A stretch of DNA of 64,000 bases, from positions 1,212,001-1,276,000 of the forward strand of contig NZ_CP159996.1 in the NCBI RefSeq assembly GCF_040703035.1, in the 5' to 3' direction. Below the pieces are notes generated by a model that saw only the letters and a list, made by a program, of their open reading frames with translations, made no database searches and was not told the origin of the DNA. Made by a program: the position numbers and the translations under genes. Below are positions 41,480 to 50,388 of the stretch, piece after piece. Source of the stretch: Terribacillus aidingensis. Lineage in GTDB: Bacteria; Bacillota; Bacilli; Bacillales; Amphibacillaceae. Numbering within the stretch: position 1 is the stretch's first letter; each line of letters starts with the position of its first letter.

Positions 41480-41507
41480 AAAGACGGCATCCTAAGATGC
41501 CGTCTTT
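41480..41507. terminator. Terminator downstream of the ktr channel gene
   Basis: AAAGACGGCATC / GATGCCGTCTTT hairpin between convergent genes. Confidence 0.85.
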
Positions 41508-41519
41508 CTTCTGTTTGAA

Positions 41520-41693
41520 TTAGCAGTAGAATGCTGCACCAACAATAATCAACAAGATGAAAAGTACAACGATCAAAGCAAAACCGTTGCCGCAACCTCC
41601 GCCGTAGCCGCCACCGTAGCCGCCGCTGTTTTCACAACCGCCACCGTAACCGCCTCCGCCGAAACCGCCGAAGCCACCGTATCCGTAACCCAT
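41520..41693 (-). CDS. YjcZ-family sporulation protein
   Basis: 57 aa. Gly/Tyr-rich first half ([15 protein letters not shown], then YGGGC and YGGGYGGGC) followed by a hydrophobic helix [19 protein letters not shown], the hallmark of the YjcZ/YczN family. AGGAGGTGA ribosome site. A SigK-type promoter lies upstream. It is probably a late mother-cell protein deposited on spores. Confidence 0.88.
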   Translation of the reverse strand: MGYGYGGFGGFGGGGYGGGCENSGGYGGGYGGGCGNGFALIVVLFILLIIVGAAFYC

Positions 41694-41721
41694 TCTGTTT
41701 CACCTCCTAAAGCTTACACCT

Positions 41722-41749
41722 TACTATATGGCGCAGAGCGTGAAGGGGT
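41722..41749 (-). promoter_or_regulatory. SigK promoter of the YjcZ-type gene
   Basis: On the minus strand, ACC, 16 nt, CATATAGTA, matching the SigK pattern AC, about 16 nt, CATANNNTA. It lies about 30 nt upstream of the ribosome site. Confidence 0.6.
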
Positions 41750-42013
41750 ATAGACGTTAGCCCAATTCCGAATACTATTTCCGTTTCGTATTATGCGGAT
41801 ACGCAACAAAGACGAAATGACTGCTTGCTCGTAAGCCTAAAGATACAATTTGTTCTATCAGCTATTGACGAATGATAGGAGAGAAGGAGGAAACGTGTCA
41901 GTTACTTATGTAAAAAGTGTGAAAAGTGCTTGATAAACTTTACTTTCATTCGATCTTTTGGCATGATAAGTAATGGAAAAGATTTGTAACTAATGAGGGA
42001 TAATGGTGATCAA

Positions 42014-42220
42014 ATGATATTGCCTGAACACGCCAGATATTGTCTGCAGCATTCCAACAAACTAATCAATCTTAACAGGCTGACGCAGCAGATTGAGGTA
42101 CTGCGTGAGCAAATGGCGGAAGTAGCATTTGAGAAAGGATTTACAAGCAGTGAATCAATTGCTAAAAGCCAGGAATTGGACAAGCTGCTGAATCTATATG
42201 AAGCAAAAAGAAAGATATAA
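42014..42220 (+). CDS. Spo0E-family aspartyl-phosphate phosphatase
   Basis: 68 aa. Two-helix Spo0E-like protein: NRLTQQIEVLREQMAEVAFEKGFTSSE, then the diagnostic SQELDKLLNLYE. Members dephosphorylate Spo0A~P and delay sporulation. ATG at 42014 chosen since GGTGATC (exact anti-Shine-Dalgarno complement) precedes it; an ATG at 41993 is the alternative. Upstream 41750-41990 shows no other gene. Confidence 0.9.
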   Translation: MILPEHARYCLQHSNKLINLNRLTQQIEVLREQMAEVAFEKGFTSSESIAKSQELDKLLNLYEAKRKI

Positions 42221-42249
42221 AAAGGACAGGTCCCGAACCTGTCCTTTTG
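42220..42249. terminator. Bidirectional terminator between the spo0E-like gene and patA
   Basis: AAAAGGACAGGT / ACCTGTCCTTTT with a 5-nt loop. Confidence 0.9.
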
Positions 42250-43410
42250 TTATGCCAATTTATTGGAAGAAAGGAAACGCTCCAGACGATCCATTCCTTC
42301 CTGGAGAAGCTCCATGCTGTATGCATAAGAAAGCCGCATATACCCTTCACCAAGGTGAGAAAATGCATCTCCTGGTACAATAGCAAGACCTGCTTTTTCC
42401 ACTAGTGCCAAACCAAGTTCCAATGAGGTCATGCTCTTGATCGGGAATTTTGGGAAAATGTAAAACGCCCCATTTGGTTTCTCAACAGTCAAACCCATGT
42501 TTTCCAATCGCTCCAAGCAGTAATCCCTGCGCGCTCGATATGCATCGCGCATGTTGACGGGATCTCCCAGACCATTCGTCAGCGCTTCGATTGCTGCGTA
42601 CTGGCTGACGGAAGTCGCACAAGTGGCGTTGTATTGATGAACTTTGAGCATATGGGTGCTCAGCCACGCTGGTGCCAATGTAAAGCCGATTCGCCAGCCG
42701 GTCATGGAATGGGATTTACTCAAGCCATTAATAATGACGCTCTTATCCCTTACCTGCGGGAAGCTGGCAATCGAAACATGAGCATCATCGTACGTCAACT
42801 CACTGTAGATTTCGTCTGACAATATGAATATCTCTTTGTCGGCTAAAAAGTCAGCAATCTCTTCCAGTTCTTCATATGTAAGTGTCACACCAGTCGGGTT
42901 GGATGGATAAGGAAGGATGACGCATTTCGTCTTTGGTGTAATATACTGTTTTAATATGGACGCTGTTAACTTGAATCCATTCTCGGTTGTATCTGCAAGA
43001 ACCGGCGTTCCTCCCGCTAATGTGATAAGCGGCTCATATCCAGGATAAACGGGACCGGGTAAGATTACTTCATCCCCTGACTGCAGGATAGTTCGCAGGG
43101 TAATATCAATTGCTTGTGATGCCCCGACAGTGACGATGATTTCTTCTGTTGCTTTGTACACTGGAGCATATTTTGTGTAAAATGCACTGATTGCCTCCCG
43201 CAAAGGTAATAGCCCTGCATTCGGTGTATACGTCGTCTTATCAGAACGGATTGCTTCGATTCCTGCTTCTTTGACGTGAAGCGGGGTAGGAAAGTCAGGC
43301 TGGCCAATTGTCAGACTGATCATATCCTCTTTATCTGCCACCAAGTTGTAAAAGCGGCGAATGCCTGATATTTGTATGTTTGTAACGCGTGGATTGATAA
43401 GATGTTCCAT
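42250..43410 (-). CDS. patA: N-acetyl-LL-diaminopimelate aminotransferase PatA
   Basis: 386 aa. Fold-type I PLP aminotransferase: SLTIGQPDFPTP, TPNAGLLPLREAI, PYPSNPTGVTL, PLP Lys in NGLSKSHSMTGWRIG. Best matches B. subtilis PatA in length and motif wording, and lies next to ykyB as in B. subtilis. It transaminates the acetylated diaminopimelate intermediate between DapH and the deacetylase. ATG at 43410 after GGAGGATTT. Confidence 0.88.
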   Translation of the reverse strand: MEHLINPRVTNIQISGIRRFYNLVADKEDMISLTIGQPDFPTPLHVKEAGIEAIRSDKTTYTPNAGLLPLREAISAFYTKYAPVYKATEEIIVTVGASQAIDITLRTILQSGDEVILPGPVYPGYEPLITLAGGTPVLADTTENGFKLTASILKQYITPKTKCVILPYPSNPTGVTLTYEELEEIADFLADKEIFILSDEIYSELTYDDAHVSIASFPQVRDKSVIINGLSKSHSMTGWRIGFTLAPAWLSTHMLKVHQYNATCATSVSQYAAIEALTNGLGDPVNMRDAYRARRDYCLERLENMGLTVEKPNGAFYIFPKFPIKSMTSLELGLALVEKAGLAIVPGDAFSHLGEGYMRLSYAYSMELLQEGMDRLERFLSSNKLA

Positions 43411-43521
43411 CTGAAATCCTCCATTGTCATACTTTCTTAACATAATGTTCAAACAATTTTGATTATAACGTGATAGTATTGGGAATAGCTAAAGGAAAAT
43501 ATTTAGGGAGGCTAATGACTG

Positions 43522-43659
43522 ATGAGACCCCGCAAGCTTTCTTTAGAAGAATTGATCACGCAAAACAAAAATGAGTTATTACAGGATGATCAGGCAATGC
43601 TTAAAATTGAAGAATCGCTGGATGATAGATATGGAATCCAGACTGATCACATGGAATAA
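43522..43659 (+). CDS. FbpB-like small protein (Fur-regulated basic protein B family)
   Basis: 45 aa. It reads MRPRKLSFEE-like (actual LSLEELITQNKNELLQDDQ) then AMLKIEESLDDRYGI, which fits the FbpB family pattern of a basic start, LxxENK/QNK, LL.D and KIEE. GGGAGGC ribosome site and a following terminator. In B. subtilis FbpB is iron-regulated and works with the FsrA small RNA; this copy is less basic and I saw no convincing Fur box, so iron control is unproven. Confidence 0.55.
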   Translation: MRPRKLSLEELITQNKNELLQDDQAMLKIEESLDDRYGIQTDHME

Positions 43660-43692
43660 CGATTGATACATTATACCATAGCGCAAGAGGAC

Positions 43693-43728
43693 AAGGAATC
43701 CCAACCAATTCGAAGGGATTCCTTTTTG
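43693..43728 (+). terminator. Terminator of the FbpB-like gene
   Basis: AAGGAATCCC / GGGATTCCTTTTTG hairpin. Confidence 0.8.
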
Positions 43729-43775
43729 TTTAGGTAAATTAATTTTAGTCGAAACTAAGTAAGGGAGGGATGGTG

Positions 43776-44048
43776 ATGACGATTATACCAATTGTTGGAC
43801 TGTTAAGCATTCTGTCCGTTTTTGCAGTTATATTTTTCTGTATCAGATGGCTGGTGAGGAAGCAGTGGTACTCCATACTATCTGTATTATGTGTGCACGC
43901 TGCATTGAGCTATCTGCATCGCTATGACTTGCTGGAGTGGGATTTAGAAGGAAGACTGCTTCTAGTTATGACCTTTATTTGCAGCATGCTTATCTTGATT
44001 AAGTTAGCTGCTATTTTAGGAGATAAAAAGAAAAAGCGTACAGCTTAG
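43776..44048 (+). CDS. Small membrane protein of unknown function
   Basis: 90 aa, about three hydrophobic helices (IVGLLSILSVFAVIFFCI; WYSILSVLCVHAALSYL; LLLVMTFICSMLILIKLA) and a basic tail DKKKKRTA. ATG at 43776 chosen: it gives a 6-nt gap to AAGGGAGGG, whereas the ATG at 43770 abuts it. Its stop overlaps the convergent ykyB stop by 4 nt. Not recognised. Confidence 0.6.
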   Translation: MTIIPIVGLLSILSVFAVIFFCIRWLVRKQWYSILSVLCVHAALSYLHRYDLLEWDLEGRLLLVMTFICSMLILIKLAAILGDKKKKRTA

Positions 44049-44064
44049 CTGCGACGCTTTTTCT
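44029..44064. terminator. Bidirectional terminator spanning two convergent stop codons
   Basis: AGAAAAAGCGT / ACGCTTTTTCT stem encloses both stops. Confidence 0.75.
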
Positions 44065-44518
44065 TGTCTGGCCAGGTGAACTGACCAAGCGAGGATGGCG
44101 TATAATATGCCGATCTGCTGACAGGTGTCTGCTGTTTTGGTCTGATATCCTGCTGTGGCAAATCCAAATAGCCGGAAAGGATCCGCTTTGCTTGGGAAAG
44201 GGAGAGGTTTGGTCTCGGATTCCGAAAAGTCTTGTCCAATTCTCCGAGATGCGGCAGTGTTTTGAAATCTTCCTTTGCAGCCGGGATATGAAAGTAATAG
44301 TCTGCTATTTGTACCAGCATAGTAGAGTGCTGTCTGCTGAGTTTTGGGTGTTCAGAGAAATGCAGGCCAATTTTCTTAGCTTTGTTCTGTTCCAGCAGTT
44401 TCGCTACTGTTTGTTTCTTTAGTTGGTATAAGTGGCTTGGATCAGAAGCTGTTTTTGCGTGCCGATTGACTACGAACAACGCTTTTGCTATATCCTCTAA
44501 TGTCCAGTTCACTTTCAT
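44045..44518 (-). CDS. ykyB: YkyB-like conserved protein
   Basis: 157 aa. It contains LEDIAKALFVVNRHAKTA, LYQLKKQTVAKLLEQNKAKKIGLHFS and PNLSLSQAKRILSGYL, as in B. subtilis YkyB; position near patA and ykuE agrees. ATG at 44518 follows AGGAGGT; longer forms have none. Function unknown. Confidence 0.8.
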   Translation of the reverse strand: MKVNWTLEDIAKALFVVNRHAKTASDPSHLYQLKKQTVAKLLEQNKAKKIGLHFSEHPKLSRQHSTMLVQIADYYFHIPAAKEDFKTLPHLGELDKTFRNPRPNLSLSQAKRILSGYLDLPQQDIRPKQQTPVSRSAYYTPSSLGQFTWPDKKKRRS

Positions 44519-44604
44519 GCGAGTAAACCTCCTATTGCAGGAATTGACCCTATCGGAGAATGGTACTATCGTACAGAAAAGCTGTACGGTTGGCAAGCTC
44601 TTTC

Positions 44605-45465
44605 TTATTTAAGATCGACATGCTTCTGTCCATGCTTCAGGGTAAGTATTGATATTTCTGGCGGACATGCAAAACGAATAGGCATCCTAGTTGTACCGAC
44701 ACCTCTGGAGACGAAAACATGTAATGGCCGCGTGCCGATTTCATAATGACTATCCACGTATCGTCTGCCATATGGAGGAACTATTACCTCACCGTAAAAA
44801 GGAATTCTTACTTGGCCGCCATGAGAGTGGCCGGATAATTGAACGTCTACCGGCAAATGCCTGACATTCTCAGCTAAATCAGGTTCGTGTGCCAACAAGA
44901 TGGTAAAAGAGTCTTCATCGCTATGGCGTGTTGCCGCATGCAGGTTCGGAGTGCTCCGTATGACATCATCGATACCAGCCAGCACGATATGATCTTGTCC
45001 GCGCTTTAGGAATGTAGCTGTATTATGCAGGGCGGTGAATCCTCCTGCTTTCATATATTTCGCAACAATTGCTTCACTTTCGTCACGATAATCATGGTTT
45101 CCATAAATCCAGTACTTTCCGAATGGCGCCTCAAGAGTCGTTAGGCAATCAACAATCTCTTGCTTCCATTTCAGCCGGATCGGACGATCAGCAAAATCGC
45201 CAGTAAATACAATGACGTCTGCTTGCTGTTCCTGGATATGCCGAACTAAACGTCTAAGCTTTCTAATGGAATAATGATAACCTAAATGCAAATCACTGAA
45301 TTGAACAACTTTCAATCCATCGAAGGATTTCGGGAGTCTTTCACTAGTAAGTGTATATGATTTAGTTACCAGTTTTGCTGGTTCTATATGCCGTGCATAC
45401 ACATATCCAAGGCCAGCTCCGGTAATGATTGTCCCCGCAGCAGCTGAAATCCAAGTCTTTTTCAT
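44605..45465 (-). CDS. ykuE: Membrane-anchored metallophosphoesterase YkuE
   Basis: 286 aa. N-terminal helix (ISAAAGTIITGAGLGYVYA), then calcineurin-like phosphoesterase motifs: FSDLHLGY, FTGDFADRP, YGNHDYRD, LAHEPDL, SGHSHGGQV. Homologous to B. subtilis YkuE, which is Tat-exported to the wall; no twin Arg is visible here, so this copy is likely just membrane-anchored. ATG at 45465 after AAGGTG. Confidence 0.88.
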   Translation of the reverse strand: MKKTWISAAAGTIITGAGLGYVYARHIEPAKLVTKSYTLTSERLPKSFDGLKVVQFSDLHLGYHYSIRKLRRLVRHIQEQQADVIVFTGDFADRPIRLKWKQEIVDCLTTLEAPFGKYWIYGNHDYRDESEAIVAKYMKAGGFTALHNTATFLKRGQDHIVLAGIDDVIRSTPNLHAATRHSDEDSFTILLAHEPDLAENVRHLPVDVQLSGHSHGGQVRIPFYGEVIVPPYGRRYVDSHYEIGTRPLHVFVSRGVGTTRMPIRFACPPEISILTLKHGQKHVDLK

Positions 45466-45490
45466 AACATGCACCTTCTTTTATCCGTTA

Positions 45491-45536
45491 ATAAAGGCAC
45501 TCTTCCCTATATGAATGGGGAGAATGCCTTTTTTGT
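45491..45536. terminator. Terminator between trhA and ykuE
   Basis: AAAGGCACTCTTCCC / GGGGAGAATGCCTTT hairpin with T-runs on both strands. Both genes run on the minus strand, so it ends trhA. Confidence 0.75.
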
Positions 45537-45538
45537 CT

Positions 45539-46171
45539 TTAAATGAGGAAAAGAATGGCGAAAAAATGGAACGCAGATCCCGCCAGTACAAACAAATGCC
45601 ATACAACGTGATGGTAGGGAATCTTTCGCCAAACATAGAACACAGCACCTACTGTATAGAAAAGGCCCCCAACAGCCAGATAAAGAATCGTCTGTTGCGG
45701 CATCGCCGCAAGCATTGGTTCCCAGACTAGGACGATCATCCAGCCCATCAAGAGATAGAAAACTGTAGACATGATCAAAAATTTCTTGACGAAGAAAATC
45801 TTGAAGATGATACCTGCAAGTGCAATTCCCCATACGATGCCAAAAATCGTCCATCCGAGCGAACTTCTGAGGCTGATCAGCAATAAGGGTGTATAGGTAC
45901 CAGCTATAAAAAGATAGATGGCTGCGTGATCGATAATCTGGAAAATATCCTTCACTTTTCCCTCTGGCAAAGCATGAACGATTGTCGAAGAGAGATACAT
46001 GAGCAGCATTGTCGTACCATATATGGTGACAGATACAATGACCCAAGGATCCTTCGTGAAGCTTGCCAAGACAATTGCAACCGCTAGTGCTGCAATACTC
46101 AGTAAAGCCCCGAACCCATGCGTGATAGAGTGGGCTGTTTCTTCTTTTTTCGTGAAAATATAAGTTTCCAA
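45539..46171 (-). CDS. Hemolysin III / TrhA (PAQR superfamily) membrane protein
   Basis: 210 aa, seven helices. PAQR metal-ligand pattern: SITHGFGALLS, SSTIVHALP, IDHAAIYLFIAGTYTP, and HHVVWHLFVLAGSAFHF. Homologues (YplQ/TrhA) are linked to membrane fluidity in bacteria; hemolytic activity is not implied. Absent from this place in B. subtilis, so it is an insertion between ykuE and cbpB. Confidence 0.9.
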   Translation of the reverse strand: METYIFTKKEETAHSITHGFGALLSIAALAVAIVLASFTKDPWVIVSVTIYGTTMLLMYLSSTIVHALPEGKVKDIFQIIDHAAIYLFIAGTYTPLLLISLRSSLGWTIFGIVWGIALAGIIFKIFFVKKFLIMSTVFYLLMGWMIVLVWEPMLAAMPQQTILYLAVGGLFYTVGAVFYVWRKIPYHHVVWHLFVLAGSAFHFFAILFLI

Positions 46172-46383
46172 TTATTTACCTCATTTCTGCTTTGTTTCAG
46201 TATAAAGCTTTTTCTAGCATTACACCATAAAAACCGAATCAATCCTGGAAATATTTTATGGTACAGCTGCCCAAGTGTGACACATTGAAAACGTTGTCGA
46301 AATTGGAAGGCGGCAGTGGGTTGTGGTAAACTGGTATAGGTGATTGACCTCCTTCTATTGCCGCTGACAAAAGGAGAGATCGA

Positions 46384-46857
46384 ATGGCAAAATTAGAGTT
46401 GCAGGAACTCACCGGCATAACGGTTGAGGACTTGATGGTCGAGTCTGAAAAAGTTGCTCATGTTCAATTGAATAATCCACTGGAGCACGCTTTGCTCGTG
46501 CTTGTTAAATCAGGTTATTCCGTCATTCCTGTACTTGATCATACGTACAGACTGCAGGGCATGATATCGAAGACAGCAATCCTGAATGAAGTTCTCGGTA
46601 TGGAGAGATTCGAGATGGAGAAGCTTTCTGAAATCAAAGTGTCGGAAACGATGCTGACAGATGTACCTGTATTGAAGAAATCGGATTCTTTTCTGACAGC
46701 ATTGAAGGCTGTAGTGAATCAGGCTTTTCTTTGTGTGCTTGATGAGGAAGGGTACTTCGAGGGAATCCTGACTCGAAGGGCGATTCTTAAAAAGATGAAC
46801 AGGTATTTGCACGAACAAGTGCATTACCATCCAACCGGCGATAAGACCAATGTCTGA
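46384..46857 (+). CDS. cbpB: CBS-domain c-di-AMP-binding protein CbpB/DarB (YkuL)
   Basis: 157 aa. Two CBS motifs: about 10-70 (ITVEDLMVESEKVAHV, SVIPVLDHTYRLQGMIS) and 85-140 (VSETMLTDVPVL, FLCVLDEEGYFEGILTRRAIL). In B. subtilis the protein binds c-di-AMP and regulates the stringent synthetase Rel and pyruvate carboxylase. AAAAGGAGAG site before the ATG; the 5' leader may fold over it (see findings). Confidence 0.9.
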   Translation: MAKLELQELTGITVEDLMVESEKVAHVQLNNPLEHALLVLVKSGYSVIPVLDHTYRLQGMISKTAILNEVLGMERFEMEKLSEIKVSETMLTDVPVLKKSDSFLTALKAVVNQAFLCVLDEEGYFEGILTRRAILKKMNRYLHEQVHYHPTGDKTNV

Positions 46858-46959
46858 GGACGTGCTTCGGTGAAAAGCCAAGCATGGTGAAAAAGCTTGT
46901 TGATTAGTAAAAGTTTTGATAAAGTAATTCCATACGTTGTTACATAGGAGGCAAAAACC

Positions 46960-47673
46960 GTGAAAATGATGGACGCAAATGAAATCATCTCTTTCATTTC
47001 GAATAGTAAAAAATCTACACCAGTTAAAGTATATGTTAAAGGAAAAGGCCTGGACACGCTATCTTATCCAGAAAGTGTAAAAGCTTTCCCAGAAGCGAAC
47101 ACAGCAGTTCTATTCGGTGAATGGAGCGAGCTGGAAGGCTTTTTGAAAGATACAGAAGCAATCGAGGATTACGTCATCGAGAATGACCGCCGTAACTCCG
47201 CGATTCCTCTATTGGACTTGAAAGGAATCAATGCCCGCATCGAGCCAGGTGTTGTTATCCGTGACCAAGTGGAAATCGGTGATGGCGCAGTAATCATGAT
47301 GGGCGCTTCTATCAACATCGGTTCTGTAATTGGTGAAGGTACAATGATCGATATGAACGTTGTAATGGGCGGACGAGCAACTGTTGGTAAGAACTGCCAC
47401 ATCGGAGCTGGTACTGTCTTGGCGGGTGTTATTGAACCACCATCCGCGAAACCAGTTGTAATCGAAGATGATGTTGTCATCGGTGCCAATGTTGTTGTAT
47501 TGGAAGGCGTTACAGTTGGAAAAGGAGCGATTGTTGCTGCTGGTGCAATCGTGACAGAAGATGTAGCTCCAAACACACTTGTTGGCGGAACACCAGCGCG
47601 TGTATTGAAGGAAATCGATGACCAGACGAAATCAAAAACAGAGATTCGTCAGGAACTTCGCAAACTGAACTAA
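46960..47673 (+). CDS. dapH: 2,3,4,5-tetrahydropyridine-2,6-dicarboxylate N-acetyltransferase
   Basis: 237 aa. N-terminal DapH domain ([20 protein letters not shown]), then a left-handed beta-helix of hexapeptide repeats ([37 protein letters not shown]) with CoA-binding end. It starts the acetylase branch of meso-DAP/lysine synthesis. GTG start after TAGGAGG, as expected from the B. subtilis N-terminus MKMMDANEI. ccpC and ykuNOP, which lie between cbpB and dapH in B. subtilis, are absent. Confidence 0.95.
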   Translation: MKMMDANEIISFISNSKKSTPVKVYVKGKGLDTLSYPESVKAFPEANTAVLFGEWSELEGFLKDTEAIEDYVIENDRRNSAIPLLDLKGINARIEPGVVIRDQVEIGDGAVIMMGASINIGSVIGEGTMIDMNVVMGGRATVGKNCHIGAGTVLAGVIEPPSAKPVVIEDDVVIGANVVVLEGVTVGKGAIVAAGAIVTEDVAPNTLVGGTPARVLKEIDDQTKSKTEIRQELRKLN

Positions 47674-47680
47674 CAAGGAA

Positions 47681-47707
47681 AAGGAGCAGCTGCTGCTCCT
47701 TTTTTTA
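47681..47707 (+). terminator. Hairpin between dapH and the deacetylase gene
   Basis: AAGGAGCAGC / GCTGCTCCTTTTTTT. It may reduce rather than stop read-through into the next gene. Confidence 0.75.
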
Positions 47708-47731
47708 TTATCAAATAAAGCAGGTGATTTC

Positions 47732-48844
47732 ATGGAAGATACACTGATACAAATCAGACGGGATTTGCATCGTATACCTGAGCTTGGATTTCAGGAAGAA
47801 AAAACACAAGCATATTTGCTGGATTATATTCACGGACTTCCACAGGAATATTTAGAAATAAAAACATGGCGGACTGGCATTGTCGTAAGAGTGACCGGTT
47901 CTGCAGGATCAAAAACAATCGCCTATCGTACGGATATTGATGGACTGCCAATTACCGAAGCTACTGGACTGCCATATCAATCGGAGCATGAAGGCCGCAT
48001 GCATGCATGCGGGCACGATCTGCATATGACTATCGCTTTAGGAGCATTGACTGCGTGTGCCAAAAACCAGCCTGCGCAAAACATTGTATTTATTTTTCAG
48101 CCTGCAGAGGAAGGTCCGGGTGGAGCTCTGCCACTTATGCAAAGCGGTATTTTGAAAGAGTGGTGGCCGGATGAAATATTCGCACTTCATATCGCTCCTG
48201 AGCTGCCAGTAGGTACTGTTTCCTCAAGACCGGGCTTGTTATTCGCTAATACAAGCGAACTGTTTCTTGATTTCAAGGGAAAAGGCGGACATGCTGCATA
48301 TCCTCACTTGACGAAAGATATGGTTGTAGCGGCGAGTACTTTTGTGACGAATATGCAGGGTATCGTGGCGCGTAATTTGGATCCGCTGCAAAGTGCCGTC
48401 ATAACAATCGGGAAGATGGAAAGCGGATTTGTGCAGAATACTATCGCGGAGACTGCCCGTTTGGAAGGAACGATCAGAGCGATGGATCCGGAAGCTATCG
48501 ACTTGGTGAAACAGCATATTGAGCAGCAGGCAAGAGGAATGGAAATCAGTCACAACTGTCAAATCGAGATCGATTATGGTTCGAACTATTACCAGGTATA
48601 CAATGAAAGCACTAAAGTGGAAGCGTTCCATGAAGTTATAGAAAAAACGTCTTTAACGTATAAAGAAGCTCCGCCGGCAATGACTGGAGAGGATTTTGGA
48701 TATATGCTTAAGGAGATTCCTGGCTTTATGTTTTGGTTGGGAGTCGATTCTCCTTATGGGTTGCACCATAGCAAGTTGCAGCCTGATGAACAGGCATTAA
48801 ACTATGGGGTAGAAGCTGTTTTGGCTTATATAAATCACGCATAG
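47732..48844 (+). CDS. dapL: N-acetyldiaminopimelate deacetylase (YkuR)
   Basis: 370 aa. M20D amidohydrolase: [25 protein letters not shown], dimerisation domain in the middle, MTGEDFGYM and GLHHSKLQ near the end supply the metal ligands. Removes acetate in the DAP pathway after DapH and PatA. The symbol dapL is also used for an unrelated aminotransferase, so ykuR is safer. GCAGGTG site before the ATG. Confidence 0.93.
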   Translation: MEDTLIQIRRDLHRIPELGFQEEKTQAYLLDYIHGLPQEYLEIKTWRTGIVVRVTGSAGSKTIAYRTDIDGLPITEATGLPYQSEHEGRMHACGHDLHMTIALGALTACAKNQPAQNIVFIFQPAEEGPGGALPLMQSGILKEWWPDEIFALHIAPELPVGTVSSRPGLLFANTSELFLDFKGKGGHAAYPHLTKDMVVAASTFVTNMQGIVARNLDPLQSAVITIGKMESGFVQNTIAETARLEGTIRAMDPEAIDLVKQHIEQQARGMEISHNCQIEIDYGSNYYQVYNESTKVEAFHEVIEKTSLTYKEAPPAMTGEDFGYMLKEIPGFMFWLGVDSPYGLHHSKLQPDEQALNYGVEAVLAYINHA

Positions 48845-48845
48845 G

Positions 48846-48876
48846 AAAAGCGCAAAGCTTATTGCTTTGCGCTTTC
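48846..48876. terminator. Bidirectional terminator between ykuR and ykuT
   Basis: AAAGCGCAAAGC / GCTTTGCGCTTTC hairpin between convergent genes. Confidence 0.85.
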
Positions 48877-49713
48877 TTCTTTTCGCTGCAGAAAAACTTG
48901 ATGCGGATAAGGAATCTCGATGCCTTCACTGTCGAAGGCTTCTTTGATTGCTTTCTTCATATCGCGTTCCGCGCCATATTGTTCCATATTGGCTGTGTGA
49001 CCTATGATCCGCAAGGTGATTTCTGATGCTCCCAGTTCCTGTACACCTATAACATCTGGCCCTTCACGGAAACGTTCGTCTTGCTGGAAGGTCGCACAAA
49101 TTTCCTGCAACACTCTTAGAGCATGATCAATATCATCTTCATAGCTGATGCCGATGTCGACCATAGCACGCATATTTCCGCGCGAGTGGTTGCTTATACC
49201 GTTGATATTACGGTTCGGAATGAAATTCAACGTACCATCAAAGCTTCTCACCTGTGTCGTCCGTAATCCAACTTCCTCTACAACACCATTATACCCTGAT
49301 GTAGTAATAACATCTCCAACTTCGATTTGACGCTCCAAAAGGATGAAGAATCCAGTCACGACATCACTCACTAAACCTTGGGCTCCGAATCCGATGGCAA
49401 GACCGATAATCCCAGCTCCTGCTATCAACGGGCCGATTTGAATGTCGAATACTCCAAATACCATGACAATGAGAAGGAAAATCAAGGTATACCCATATGT
49501 ATTGATAAGCAGTTTTTCTAATGTCATCATTCTGCTTGTTGATATACGCTGTTTGGAACTTGCTTTATTCAAGCTCGTACTGATCAGTTTTTTACCGATT
49601 GCTCGTAAAACGAAGTAACCGATAAGTATAAGCAGCAGCTGCAGGCCGATTGACACGGCGTTTTCGATCAAGCCATCGTAGTTGAATTGAAGTCCGTCTG
49701 TTAGAAAGTTCAT
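48859..49713 (-). CDS. ykuT: MscS-family mechanosensitive channel YkuT
   Basis: 284 aa. Three helices, the last carrying the pore pattern AGAGIIGLAIGFGAQGLVSDVVTG-type Gly/Ala alternation. The beta domain includes GDVITTSGYNGVVEEVGLRTTQVRSFDGT and IPNRNI. C-terminal alpha/beta domain to the end. It opens on hypo-osmotic shock in the family. ATG at 49713 after AAAGGAGA. Same place as in B. subtilis. Confidence 0.93.
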   Translation of the reverse strand: MNFLTDGLQFNYDGLIENAVSIGLQLLLILIGYFVLRAIGKKLISTSLNKASSKQRISTSRMMTLEKLLINTYGYTLIFLLIVMVFGVFDIQIGPLIAGAGIIGLAIGFGAQGLVSDVVTGFFILLERQIEVGDVITTSGYNGVVEEVGLRTTQVRSFDGTLNFIPNRNINGISNHSRGNMRAMVDIGISYEDDIDHALRVLQEICATFQQDERFREGPDVIGVQELGASEITLRIIGHTANMEQYGAERDMKKAIKEAFDSEGIEIPYPHQVFLQRKEESAKQ

Positions 49714-49840
49714 ACCATGTCTCCTTTTACAATTATCTGCTCCTAGGAGAGTACCCTGTCTAGTAAATGATGAAACGTTCTGTAACACATGCAGCTTATA
49801 AGCATATAGTGACAAAGGTATTAGTGAAGGGGGAGAGCCT

Positions 49841-50386
49841 ATGATTGGGAGTGCTGCACCTCAATTCGAGCTGCCAGCTGTCATGCCTGATGGCAAGACA
49901 GCAACCATCAGCTTAAAACAGAATATCGATAATAATAAATGGCTTGTGCTCTTTTTTTATCCTCGTGATTTCAGTACAGTTTGTCCTACTGAATTGAATG
50001 ATTTAGCAGATCAGATTGAAACAGTCCGTGAATTGGATGCACAGGTAGTTGCTATTTCTACAGATAGTTTAATGTCCCACGCTGCATGGCAGAAAACGCC
50101 ACGGGACCAGAATGGAATACAGGATGTAACGTATCCGTTAGCTTCTGATTTTACAGGTGATGTGTCTCAAGCTTACGGTGTGCTGGATGGGAAAAGCTAC
50201 ACCTCTGTACGAGCTACAATCATCGTTAATCCGGAAGGTGAGATTTGTTATTATTTAATGCATGCGGATTTGGTTGGCAGGGAGACATCAGAACTGCTGC
50301 GTGTTTTGGAGGCTCTTCAAACAGGAGAGGCATGCGGCGTGAATTGGCAGCCTGGCGATGAGGTTCTCAAGAGGGAGGGCGTGTAA
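49841..50386 (+). CDS. ykuU: 2-Cys peroxiredoxin YkuU
   Basis: 181 aa. AhpC/TSA fold with peroxidatic Cys48 in DFSTVCPTELNDL and resolving Cys165 in TGEACGVNWQPGDE, and the active-site Arg in SYTSVRATIIV. Reduces peroxides with thiols, probably supplied by the thioredoxin-like gene that follows 2 nt after the stop. GGGGGAG site. Confidence 0.93.
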   Translation: MIGSAAPQFELPAVMPDGKTATISLKQNIDNNKWLVLFFYPRDFSTVCPTELNDLADQIETVRELDAQVVAISTDSLMSHAAWQKTPRDQNGIQDVTYPLASDFTGDVSQAYGVLDGKSYTSVRATIIVNPEGEICYYLMHADLVGRETSELLRVLEALQTGEACGVNWQPGDEVLKREGV

Positions 50387-50388
50387 GC

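Noticed and set aside
41895..41933. 12-codon ORF after a perfect AAGGAGG
   Set aside because: It is too short to judge, with only 4 nt between site and GTG. It may be a chance match or the remnant of a leader.
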